This document shows, piece after piece, positions 13,498-20,557 of a stretch of 38,968 nt of DNA. Position 1 is the first letter of the stretch, and the number at the start of each line of letters is the position of its first letter. The position numbers and the translations under genes are program-made. The notes beneath the pieces are model-generated. The model was not told the origin of the DNA and ran no database searches. It worked only from the letters and a program-made list of their open reading frames with translations. The stretch covers positions 1 to 38,968 of the forward strand of contig JACOWJ010000036.1 of NCBI GenBank assembly GCA_016176845.1, read 5' to 3'. The stretch comes from Nitrospinota bacterium (GTDB lineage Bacteria > 2-12-FULL-45-22 > JACOWJ01).

Positions 13498-14468
13498 AAG
13501 GGGTCACCAAAAAGTTTGGGGAGTTTGTGGCGGTGGATGCGGTGAGCTTCAGCGTCCGGGAGGGAGAGGTCTTCGGATTGCTCGGGCCCAACGGGGCGGG
13601 CAAGTCCACCTTGATCCGGATGCTCACCACGCTCATCCCGATCACCTCCGGCCGGGCCCGGGTCAGCGGGCACGACGTGATCCGGGAGCCGGATCAGGTG
13701 AGAGGCTCGATCGGGGTGATCCCCCAGGCCATGACCTCCGACCCGGACCTGACCGCCGAGGAGAACCTCAATATTTATGCCAAGCTTTATCGGGTCAGCA
13801 GAAGAAAGCGGCGGAAGCTGATCGAGGGGCTCCTCGAGGCGGTCCAACTGATCGAGTGGCGCCACAAGCTGGTGAAGACCTTTTCCGGGGGCATGCGCCG
13901 CCGTCTGGAGATCGCCCGTGGGCTCATTCACAGCCCCTCCGTGATCTTCCTGGACGAGCCGACCACGGGCCTGGACCCGGCCTCGCGGGTGGCGGTCTGG
14001 GGGATGATCGAGAAGCTCAAATCGGAAAATTCCTTGACCATCCTCCTGACCACCCATTATATGGAAGAGGCGGACCAGCTCTGCGAACGGATCGCGATCA
14101 TCGATCAGGGCAGATTGGTGGCCCTGGATACCCCGGAGCAGCTCAAGGCCTCCATCTCTGGGGGTAGCAACCCCCTCGATGTGCGCTTCGTGGGGGAGCT
14201 TCCACCGCTTCTCCCTGACCGGCTGAAAGGGTTGGCACATGTGAGCTCGGTGATGCCGAAGGGAGATCTCTACCGAATCCTGACCGACGATGTCTCTCGG
14301 ACCATGATGGACGTCGTGGAGCTGGCGCGTGTTTTGGGCCTTTCCCTGATGGGGCTGAAGACCGAGGAGATCACCCTGGATGACGTCTTCCTCCATTATA
14401 CCGGCCGGGCTCTGAGGGATGCGGCCCTCACCTCCCCCAAGATGGATGTGAGCTACTTGTACAAATGA
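13479..14468 (+). CDS. ABC exporter ATP-binding protein (DrrA/YbhF-like)
   Basis: 329 residues with a complete nucleotide-binding domain: Walker A GPNGAGKST near 38-46, signature FSGGMRRRLEIARG near 133, Walker B VIFLDEPTTGLDP near 154, and the switch His in LLTTHYMEEA near 193. A C-terminal extension of about 90 residues is typical of the DrrA group. It powers the ABC-2 permease encoded next. The likely start is TTG at 13479, inside the end of the adaptor gene (19-nt overlap), implying translational coupling; the following GAIEVEGVTKKFG matches family N-termini. It overlaps the permease start by 4 nt (ATGA). The substrate is probably a drug or other hydrophobic compound, but this is not defined by sequence. 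Confidence 0.9.
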   Translation: MGAIEVEGVTKKFGEFVAVDAVSFSVREGEVFGLLGPNGAGKSTLIRMLTTLIPITSGRARVSGHDVIREPDQVRGSIGVIPQAMTSDPDLTAEENLNIYAKLYRVSRRKRRKLIEGLLEAVQLIEWRHKLVKTFSGGMRRRLEIARGLIHSPSVIFLDEPTTGLDPASRVAVWGMIEKLKSENSLTILLTTHYMEEADQLCERIAIIDQGRLVALDTPEQLKASISGGSNPLDVRFVGELPPLLPDRLKGLAHVSSVMPKGDLYRILTDDVSRTMMDVVELARVLGLSLMGLKTEEITLDDVFLHYTGRALRDAALTSPKMDVSYLYK

Positions 14469-15598
14469 TGGTCGAAATTTCCGCCTTCGTCGAGCGAGAT
14501 CTGCGCAAGTTTTTTCACAGCCCGGCCCTGATTGTGGCCTCGGTCATCTTCCCCTTGATCCAGTTGATTGTTTTGGGATATGCCTTTGGGGGAAAGGTGA
14601 AGAACACCCAGGTGGCTGTGGTCGATCAGGACCATGGGCCCGAGGCCTTGCGGGTAAAGGAGATGCTTTACGCGATAGAGGCCAACGCCCGGACCTTCCG
14701 CACCCGGTTCTTGACAGACGAGCGGGAAGCCCTTCGCCAGCTGAGGGCGGGGAAGTTCTCTGCGGTTCTTCAGATTCCCCCCGATTTTTCCCGTCGGCTC
14801 CATGCCGGCCTGGCGCCCCGGCTGGCCCTGATCATCGACAATACCGACCCCTTCGTAGCGGGCGAGCTGCAGGCGAGGTTGGGCGATATGGTCCGAGGAT
14901 TAGGGAGCTCCCAGTCCGTGGGTAGCCTCCTGGGGAAAAAAGAGGAGGAGTCCCGGCTCGATATCGTGGAGCTTTACGGCTACATCGAGTATATCGAATA
15001 CCTGCTGCCGGGCTCAGTGGTGCTGGCCATCTTTGTCTCGGCCATGATCGGCGGCGGGATCATCTTCATCGATGATAAGGCCCGGGGGTTGCACGAGGGG
15101 TACCTGGTCACGCCGGTCTCCAAACTCTCCCTGATTGCGGGCTTCATCCTGGCGGGAACGGTCAAGGGGATCATTTCGGGCCTGGCCCTGGCCCTGATGG
15201 GATCGGTGGTGGCGGGGGTGGACCTGGGAAGGATCTTCAGCCCATCCTCCCTGGGCCTTCTTCTGATCACCATTGCCCTTACCTCTTTGTCTCTGATCAG
15301 CATGATGTTCCTGATGATGGCCCGGGTTGAGGATCCATTGGTCCCCCGGGCCACCTTTGGCATCCTCAACACCCTGCTTTACTTTCCCAGCGGGGCCATT
15401 TACCCGATCGAGGGTTTCCCCTGGTGGCTCCGGGGGCTCTCGGTGATCAACCCGGAAACTTATGCCGTCCACGCTTTCAAGGGGGTGATGCTCAAGGGGG
15501 TGGGGCTGAGCCCGGTATTCGACGATTTACTCTTCCTGGGCCTCTTTTCCCTGGCGATGATGGTCGGTTCTGTTTGGGTATTCAAGAGGACCCTTTAG
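14465..15598 (+). CDS. ABC-2 type exporter permease
   Basis: 377 residues with the ABC-2 permease layout. There is one N-terminal helix (20-45, LIVASVIFPLIQLIVLGYAF) and a large extracytoplasmic domain to about 175. Five helices follow: around 178-198, 222-245, 255-282, 290-312 and 350-372. The YbhS/YbhR-type LPGSVVLAIFVSAMIGGGI and PAxxYPIEGFPWWLR-like segments are present. With the HlyD adaptor and the ATPase it makes an exporter. E. coli YbhFSR has two permeases, whereas only one is encoded here, so it probably homodimerises. It overlaps the ATPase stop by 4 nt. Confidence 0.88.
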   Translation: MMVEISAFVERDLRKFFHSPALIVASVIFPLIQLIVLGYAFGGKVKNTQVAVVDQDHGPEALRVKEMLYAIEANARTFRTRFLTDEREALRQLRAGKFSAVLQIPPDFSRRLHAGLAPRLALIIDNTDPFVAGELQARLGDMVRGLGSSQSVGSLLGKKEEESRLDIVELYGYIEYIEYLLPGSVVLAIFVSAMIGGGIIFIDDKARGLHEGYLVTPVSKLSLIAGFILAGTVKGIISGLALALMGSVVAGVDLGRIFSPSSLGLLLITIALTSLSLISMMFLMMARVEDPLVPRATFGILNTLLYFPSGAIYPIEGFPWWLRGLSVINPETYAVHAFKGVMLKGVGLSPVFDDLLFLGLFSLAMMVGSVWVFKRTL

Positions 15599-15658
15599 CG
15601 CCCTCATCCCCTCTGTCTTCTTCCTTCTTCTCTTCTTCTGGTGTCTTAATCATTTTAT

Positions 15659-15811
15659 AATTCGTGTCTGAACGAAAACCTATCTGGAGATTTGTTGGTT
15701 TGCCCTTTGACCCTTCGACAAGCTCAGGGTGACCGGTCATGGTGAGCCTGTCGAACCATAACTGATTTTTGTAGCTACCTAAAAATCGGGGTTTTCGTTC
15801 AGACACTAATT
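15659..15811. mobile_element. MITE-like element, 153 bp, 22-bp terminal inverted repeats
   Basis: AATTCGTGTCTGAACGAAAA plus CC (15659-15680) is mirrored at 15790-15811 with one mismatch; the inner 17 bp match perfectly. Internally there is another palindromic unit, CCCTTCGACAAGCTCAGGGT...GAGCCTGTCGAACC. It has no ORF. It sits between the exporter operon and the accessory methyltransferase gene. Possible TTATAATT-like flanks do not give a clear target duplication. Confidence 0.65.
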
Positions 15812-15831
15812 CTTGATCAGATACACGTGAT

Positions 15832-17184
15832 TCACGGCTTCGTCCCTACCGCACAGTGGTGCGGCCACGTCATAAAGAAGGTGCCTTCTGCTTCGGCCTG
15901 GGCGCGTGCCCCCTGCCACTCCTGCGCTTCTTCCCGACTCAGTTTCGGGAAGAGGGCATCCTGCAGGTATTGCAGCACGGTTGTGTCTGCCCGGCTGAAG
16001 GTGGTTAACTGGGGCAACATCTTCACCCGGGTGAGCCCAGCCTGGTGCACGCGTTGGTAGAGGCTGGCATCGGCACACCCCCGCTCCGCGACATTGCCGA
16101 TCGCTCCAGGCGCTTCCACCTTAGCTCTCAATTCAGCGCGGAGCCGAAAATTCATCAGGAACGGCATATCCATGGCCCTCGCAACCACCCCCACCCGTCC
16201 TCCAGGTTTGGTCACGCGGACCATTTCGGCCAGCATCTGGTTGGCATCGACCTCTTCGATGACCGTCACCGACATGGTGACGTCAAAGCTGTGATCAGGG
16301 AAGGGGAGGGCTTCCGCGCTTCCTTCAGCGAACTCTATCGCGCCCTCCAGCCCCTCTTTCCGGACCAAGGCCAAGGCTTCTTGCAACAGATATCGATTGA
16401 TATCCACGCCCATGATGCGGTTCGCTCCACCCGTGTGATGAGCCAGCCAGCGGCCGAGCACCCCGGTACCACAGCCGACTTCTAAGACCGTTTCTCCTGG
16501 TTGCAGCTGCATCGTATCGATCAGGGTCCGCACCATGGGTACATATCCCACGGCACGGCCCCGTGATTCCAGAATCGCGACCGCCCCCAACTCTATGCCG
16601 CCTAGCGTGATGGTGCAATACTGCTCGCTGAGCCTGGGAACAAGGGGTTCCCATTGGGACGGAGAAAGCCAGAGGGGCAGCAGTACCAGGGGCGGACCAG
16701 CACCGCGGATACGATACGAGATCCCGGCAATCTCCCCTTCCCCCGCAGCAGGAGGGACGCTCTTTGCACCTGCTGTGCGATTCATCCGTGCCAGGAACTG
16801 CAGCATGGCGGAGCCGATCTCGTCTCTATGGTCTGCGACCACGTCAGTCCACCCTAAGATGGCGTAGTCACGGAGCGTGACAAGACGAACGTCCGGCACA
16901 CGTTCCACGACACGTCGCACCCGCTCCGCAATGGGTCCCTGGTCTCCATTGACCATCAGCAGCTTCGCCGCAAGGCGATCAACCGTCTGCAGATCGACCG
17001 CCGTTGGGCCAATGATGGTCAGCGATGCGAACACCTCTGGGTAAGTGGTGACAAGTCCAGTCAAATCCCGTGGCAGGCGGCCGGCAAAATGGGCCTGGTC
17101 GATGCCCAGATGATCGAGAAGCTGACGGATACGTTCCTCGACAGGAAGGTCTGCTGCTGTGGTCATATCTTTACTTCCTGGCAC
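15832..17184 (-). CDS. Class I methyltransferase fused to rearranged alpha/beta-hydrolase remnants
   Basis: 450 residues. Residues 215-400 are a type-11 SAM methyltransferase: motif I LEVGCGTGVLG (234-244), acidic motif II GVDIN (259-263), then AEALPFPDHSFD (290-301). The N-terminal 210 residues look like an alpha/beta hydrolase in the wrong order. Residues 15-135 match the second half (QLLDHLGIDQAHFAG...LTIIGP...DVVADHRDEI), then 150-200 match the first half (ISYRIRGAGPPLVLLPLWLS). The nucleophile elbow GxSxG is GRLPRD and the usual C-terminal His region is DYAILGW, so hydrolase activity is unlikely. The substrate is unknown. The gene borders the integron relic but has no attC at its 3' end. 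Confidence 0.75.
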   Translation of the reverse strand: MPGSKDMTTAADLPVEERIRQLLDHLGIDQAHFAGRLPRDLTGLVTTYPEVFASLTIIGPTAVDLQTVDRLAAKLLMVNGDQGPIAERVRRVVERVPDVRLVTLRDYAILGWTDVVADHRDEIGSAMLQFLARMNRTAGAKSVPPAAGEGEIAGISYRIRGAGPPLVLLPLWLSPSQWEPLVPRLSEQYCTITLGGIELGAVAILESRGRAVGYVPMVRTLIDTMQLQPGETVLEVGCGTGVLGRWLAHHTGGANRIMGVDINRYLLQEALALVRKEGLEGAIEFAEGSAEALPFPDHSFDVTMSVTVIEEVDANQMLAEMVRVTKPGGRVGVVARAMDMPFLMNFRLRAELRAKVEAPGAIGNVAERGCADASLYQRVHQAGLTRVKMLPQLTTFSRADTTVLQYLQDALFPKLSREEAQEWQGARAQAEAEGTFFMTWPHHCAVGTKP

Positions 17185-17446
17185 CCTGTTAGGAGTGTTT
17201 TCTTTTCTCCTAAATTTTAATTTGATTTTGTTATCGCCATTCTCTTTTTATTTTGATTTCTTTTTGGTTCTTGAGTTCTTCTACTTTTATTTTACGTTTT
17301 ATTTAGGTTAAAGAAAGAGGAGGCAGTTTTCTTCTGCTCTTCTAATTCTAATTCCTTCTCGATTTCTTTCTCGATCTCCTCTAAAGGAATTCTGCGTGTG
17401 CACGCTGATCTCTCATCTAAGATTTCTTTTCGTCGGCATAGGTCGC
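17185..17446 (-). other. AT-rich spacer with possible gene remnant
   Basis: This stretch is much richer in A+T than its neighbours. On the minus strand a frame without a start codon is open from about 17450 to a TAA at 17292. It reads CDLCRRKEILDERS, then EEIEKEIEKELELEEQKK and SSFFNLNKT. The charged helix-like tail looks protein-coding, but the N-terminus is missing, so it is at best a remnant. No promoter was identified. Confidence 0.3.
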
Positions 17447-17551
17447 AGGGTTAGCCCGGTCATCCGCCTTGTGGCTTGCAGAAGCCAGTACATTGTCAGC
17501 AGGCCTCAAACCCCAAGGAGTGCCACTCCTTGACGCTTGCTGCTTAACCCT
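17447..17551. other. Structured segment of unknown nature
   Basis: Ends AGGGTTA (17447-17453) and TAACCCT (17545-17551) can pair. Inside are the hairpins TGGCTT/AAGCCA (17472-17487) and CAAGGAGTG-C-CACTCCTTG (17514-17532, perfect 9 bp). The termini contain GTTAGCC and GCTTAAC, which resemble integron core sites but in the wrong relative orientation for an attC. A small RNA or a decayed recombination site are possible; a tRNA is excluded by the lack of a T-arm. Confidence 0.3.
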
Positions 17552-17646
17552 TACGCCGCTGTCCAAGCGTAGCTCTCTCAAAAAGTAATCTCTTGCGCCG
17601 TTAAAGGGCGCACGACTTTATTTTTGTTATTCTTGCCGACACTGCC

Positions 17647-17747
17647 GCCTAACGTTGAAAATAACCGGCCGCCGGAGCGCGCAGCGTGGAGGAAACCCAA
17701 AAGCGCAGCTTTTGGGCGGTCCGGTTGATTGATGTGATGGGTTAGGG
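17647..17747 (-). repeat. attC-like integron recombination site 1
   Basis: On the minus strand it runs from CCCTAAC to GTTAGGC (core GTTRRRY, 17653-17647). The arms AACCGGACCGCC (17726-17715) and GGCGGCCGGTT (17673-17663) pair with a single unpaired A, the extrahelical base typical of attC bottom-strand folding. The inner hairpin is CCCAAAAGC-GCA-GCTTTTGGG (17696-17716). The stop codon of the upstream cassette gene lies inside the CCCTAAC end, as is usual for cassettes. Confidence 0.75.
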
Positions 17748-18059
17748 GGCAGCTTTGGCATTGGTTTTAAGCGCAGCATGTTCAGCCAACTCAGCTTCGA
17801 TGAAAGCGGAAATCATTGCTCGGTATACCTGTTCTGTCACCGAGAGATTTGCTCCCAACTCTTGTGACAAAGCCCTTACTTTCGAAATGACTTGTTCCAC
17901 CCGTTGAGATGCCTTCACATCGTCAATGGTTTTTTTGAACTGGGCAGCCTGTTTCACGTAACCGCCGCGCTCGGCCAGCAGCTTAACAATGAGGCGATCA
18001 ATCCGATCGATGTTTGCGCGGACTTCTTCAATCGAACTGCAGATTTCTACTGTGTTCAA
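17742..18059 (-). CDS. Chorismate mutase type II / isochorismate-pyruvate lyase-like cassette protein
   Basis: 105 residues, all-helical and of AroQ length. It begins CSSIEEVRANIDRIDRLIVK and continues ERGGYVKQAAQFKK, then RVEQVISKVRALSQELG and YRAMISAFIEAELAEH, the pattern of the CM_2 family and close to PchB-like proteins. These rearrange chorismate to prephenate, or split isochorismate to salicylate and pyruvate; the choice cannot be made here. The catalytic N-terminal Arg and the Lys of the helix-1/2 region appear present. The start is TTG at 18059 after AAAGGAG. The stop lies inside attC site 1, and attC site 2 is just upstream, so this is a gene cassette. The C-terminal KTNAKAAP is probably disordered. 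Confidence 0.8.
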   Translation of the reverse strand: MNTVEICSSIEEVRANIDRIDRLIVKLLAERGGYVKQAAQFKKTIDDVKASQRVEQVISKVRALSQELGANLSVTEQVYRAMISAFIEAELAEHAALKTNAKAAP

Positions 18060-18078
18060 AACATACTCCTTTGATGAC

Positions 18079-18140
18079 CCGCAACGGTGGCGTTCACGGG
18101 CGGCGCGCTTCGCGCCGTACCGTGCGACGCCTGGTTCGGA
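18079..18140 (-). repeat. attC-like integron recombination site 2
   Basis: On the minus strand: TCCGAAC (18140-18134), arm GGCGTCGCACGG (18131-18120), hairpin GGCGCG-CTT-CGCGCC (18102-18116), arm CCGTGAACGCC (18099-18089), GTTGCGG (18085-18079). The arms pair apart from a one-nucleotide length difference and a T/C change, again leaving an extrahelical base. The GTTRRRY core is degenerate. It follows the CcbP-like gene stop by 7 nt. Confidence 0.6.
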
Positions 18141-18147
18141 GTCCTCT

Positions 18148-18519
18148 TCAGTGATTTGCCGACCAGACGACGTACTCCCGGACTGGCCAGTAATTCGGGT
18201 TCGTCTTAGATGTGACCTCTACATCTGCAAGTGGAATGGCCCCCTTCTTCTTGCCGTCTGTGACACGGACTACCATTCCGTACTTCCAATGCTCCTCATC
18301 CAAGGACACCGCCTGCATGCGGCGACCGACAGAGAACGGGCCTCGGCCGGGATCGAATGGATTCTCCTCCATGTCTTCCTTCCGCTCGACCTCGAAAGGG
18401 AAACTCAGTTTCTCAGACAGCCATGTCATCCAGTCGCGGCGTCGCCATTCCTCGTACTTGCGGTCGAAGGCATCATCGTCATAATCGCCGTCCCACGCGC
18501 TGTCATAGTGCTCTGTCAC
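18148..18519 (-). CDS. CcbP-like calcium-binding family protein (integron cassette)
   Basis: 123 residues, acidic at the N-terminus (DGDYDDDAFDRKYEEW). Then follow WMTWLSEKLSFPFEVERKED, GMVVRVTDGKKKGAIPLADV and SKTNPNYWPVREYVVWSANH. This matches the small CcbP-type proteins first described as cyanobacterial calcium-binding proteins, which also occur in gene cassettes; function here is unproved. The longer reading frame begins at 18567, but GTG at 18519 has GAGGAG 5 nt upstream and removes 16 residues encoded by cassette leader sequence, so it is preferred. Flanked by a core site at 18588-18594 and attC site 2, it forms a complete cassette. Confidence 0.7.
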   Translation of the reverse strand: MTEHYDSAWDGDYDDDAFDRKYEEWRRRDWMTWLSEKLSFPFEVERKEDMEENPFDPGRGPFSVGRRMQAVSLDEEHWKYGMVVRVTDGKKKGAIPLADVEVTSKTNPNYWPVREYVVWSANH

Positions 18520-18587
18520 GTCTTCTCCTCTTCCGCCTCCGAACGCTTGTCTCACGAGCTGGCGCACAGAAGTTCAGAGCGCGAAGC

Positions 18588-18594
18588 GCCCAAC
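18588..18594 (-). repeat. Candidate integron core site at cassette boundary
   Basis: GTTGGGC on the minus strand fits GTTRRRY exactly. It is followed by a small GCGCTTCGCGC hairpin and then the CcbP cassette. Upstream, CAACCGC and GCGGGGTTG could pair. It may be the attI/cassette junction or the end of a decayed attC. Confidence 0.4.
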
Positions 18595-18836
18595 CCCGCT
18601 TATCGCCAGTCCCGTGGAGGCGGTTGTTCGAAGGTCATCTCTTTCTCGGTCTTGAATTCCCGTTCTCGTCTATCGTATCAAAGAAATCTGGCTTACTCGA
18701 CATACTGAGTCTGTCCCAAGTGGAAAAAACTGCGTTCCGGTTTTCGGCCAGGACCTTGTGGGAGACCTTGTATCGGGAGTCCAGGGGCCGGAACTGACTT
18801 TTTTCCTGAGCAATGGCCGTCGGAATGTTCCCTGAA
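18595..18836 (-). other. Spacer between intI relic and first cassette
   Basis: There is no complete gene. A short minus-strand frame ends EKEMTFEQPPPRDWR-stop near 18600, just before the GTTGGGC core, which looks like the tail of a decayed cassette gene. If an attI site and cassette promoter exist in this inverted layout they should lie here; none could be recognised with confidence. Confidence 0.3.
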
Positions 18837-19214
18837 CTACAACAAATCAGCCGGGCTCTGGACGCCCTTCCCTCCTCGATTCAGAACGTGTGTATAGATC
18901 ATCGTTGTGCTGACATCCTTGTGGCCCAGTAACTCCTGAACGGTACGGATATCATAGCACGCCTCAAGCAAATGCGTGGCAAAAGAATGGCGGAGGCACT
19001 CCATCAGCCGAAGCCGGGAACCGTACAGCAGATTTGCCATGATCCGGTTGGTGTCGGTTAAGCAGTTCAGTACGGCCAGGGAAGGGCTGCTCCGCTGGTA
19101 GCACCGGCCCCAAAAGCTTCCGTATACCTCAAAATAAAAAAGCCGACCCACCTTGATGTGATATTCAACGATCGCACATTCGGCAGCTCGGCTCTCTTGA
19201 TCCAGAGTCGGCAA
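18837..19214 (-). pseudogene. intI: Integron integrase intI, internally deleted relic
   Basis: The 125-codon frame carries the IntI box 1 region ([20 protein letters not shown]) joined directly to the box 2 region ([40 protein letters not shown], then [10 protein letters not shown]). About 130 residues that normally lie between them are gone, including the IntI-specific extra helix and the conserved His of HxxR. Both flanks read LR, suggesting a deletion at short homology (CTCCGC). The N-terminal ~45 residues do not match IntI, so the SAM-like domain is lost too. The box 2 His (LGHKD) and nucleophile Tyr (IYTH) survive. It is transcribed in the same direction as the cassettes, with its 3' end facing them. 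It cannot be active. Confidence 0.85.
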
Positions 19215-19311
19215 GAGACGGAGTCAGTTGTTCCAAAGCCCATGGCTTTCTGGCCTCCGATTACTCAGGGTCTGGCCTTGTCATAATTAAGTTGAGATTA
19301 CACTAGCGCCC

Positions 19312-20505
19312 TCAGCCCCTCAATTTGCCCAGGGCCTCCTCCATCCGGTCCATGGCCGCCGCCAGCTTTTCCATCGAGGTGGCATAAGAGAGGCGGATGA
19401 ACTCCTCCGCCTCAAAGGCGGCGCCAGGCACCACCGCCACCCAGGCCTCCTTCAGGAGATAGGCGGACAGGTCGGTGGAGCAGGAGATCGGCTGGCCGTT
19501 GAAGGTGAAGCCGTAAAAGCGGGAGACTCGGGGGAAGACGTAGAAGGCCCCCTGGGGATTGTAGCAGGAAATCCCCTCCATGGCGTTGAGGCGCTGGACG
19601 ACATAGTTTCGCCGCTTCTCGAACTCGACCACCATGGCCGAGACGGCCTCCTGGGGTCCCGTCAGGGCCTCGATGCTGGCCTTTTGGGAAATGGAGGTGG
19701 GGTTGGAGGTAGACTGGCCCTGGATTTTGCCCATCGCGGCGATGAGTGGGGCCGGCCCGGCAGCGTAACCGATCCTCCAGCCCGTCATCGAATAGGCCTT
19801 GGAGACCCCGTTCACCAGCAGGGTGATCGGTTTGAGCCGCTTGTCCAGCGAGGCGATACAGTGGTGGACTGCGCCTCCGTAAACGATCTTCTCGTAGATC
19901 TCGTCGGAGATGATATAGAAGCCCTTCTCCAGGGCGAGCTCGGCGATGGCTTCCAGCTCCTGCCTCCCATAAACCGCCCCGGTGGGATTACAGGGGGTGT
20001 TGAGGATCAGGGCCTTGGTGCGGGGGGTCACCAGCTGCCGCAAGAGGTCGGGCGTAAGTTTGAACCCATCGGCCTCGCCGGTCTCCACGATGATCGGTCG
20101 GGCCTCGGCCAGCTCCACCTGATCGGGGTAGGAGACCCAGCAAGGGGCCGGGATGATCACCTCGTCCCCCTTCTCGAACAGAACCTGGGAGATGTTGTAA
20201 AGAGAGTGTTTGGCCCCACAGGAGACCAGAATCTCTTTCCTCCCGTAATCGACGCCATTGTCCCTTTTCAGCTTGAGGCAGATGGCATCCTTCAGCTCAT
20301 CGGTGCCGCCCACATTGGTATACTTGGTGAAGCCCTCCGCCAGGGCCTGAATCGCGGCCTGTTTAATGTTCTCCGGGGTGTCGAAGTCCGGCTCCCCGGC
20401 GCTCAAGCTGATAACATCGATCCCTTGGGCCCTCATGTCGGCCGCAATCGCCGTGATCTCCATGGTAGCCGAAGGTTTGATCCTTTGAACCCTTTGCGTC
20501 AGCAT
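19312..20505 (-). CDS. Pyridoxal-phosphate aminotransferase, aspartate aminotransferase type (class I)
   Basis: 397 residues, full length for subgroup I-gamma aspartate aminotransferases. It begins LTQRVQRIKPSATMEITAIA. Key residues visible are SLSAGEPDFDTP near 33, Asn in LNTPCNPTGAVY near 170, the Asp and Tyr of ISDEIYEKIVY near 200, the Schiff-base Lys in NGVSKAYSMTGWRIGY near 235, and the carboxylate-binding Arg in FIRLSYATS near 375. It should transfer amino groups between aspartate (or another amino acid) and 2-oxoglutarate in the cytoplasm; exact specificity is not readable. ATG at 20505 follows AAGGG. It lies downstream of coaD on the same strand. Confidence 0.9.
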   Translation of the reverse strand: MLTQRVQRIKPSATMEITAIAADMRAQGIDVISLSAGEPDFDTPENIKQAAIQALAEGFTKYTNVGGTDELKDAICLKLKRDNGVDYGRKEILVSCGAKHSLYNISQVLFEKGDEVIIPAPCWVSYPDQVELAEARPIIVETGEADGFKLTPDLLRQLVTPRTKALILNTPCNPTGAVYGRQELEAIAELALEKGFYIISDEIYEKIVYGGAVHHCIASLDKRLKPITLLVNGVSKAYSMTGWRIGYAAGPAPLIAAMGKIQGQSTSNPTSISQKASIEALTGPQEAVSAMVVEFEKRRNYVVQRLNAMEGISCYNPQGAFYVFPRVSRFYGFTFNGQPISCSTDLSAYLLKEAWVAVVPGAAFEAEEFIRLSYATSMEKLAAAMDRMEEALGKLRG

Positions 20506-20557
20506 TGAAATCGCCCTTGTGTATAAAGCATCATCTTTTTAATAGCCTTCTGAGCTT

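Noticed and set aside
13338-14396. 352-codon minus-strand frame across the HlyD/ABC ATPase genes
   Set aside because: It overlaps two confidently identified genes including Walker motifs; no homologous features were seen in the antisense product.
17447-17551. Structured segment considered as a tRNA
   Set aside because: No GGTTCRANYCC T-arm, no anticodon arm geometry and no CCA-type end.
18357-18797. 146-codon plus-strand frame across the CcbP cassette and spacer
   Set aside because: It is antisense to a recognisable cassette gene and Arg/Ser-rich without domains.
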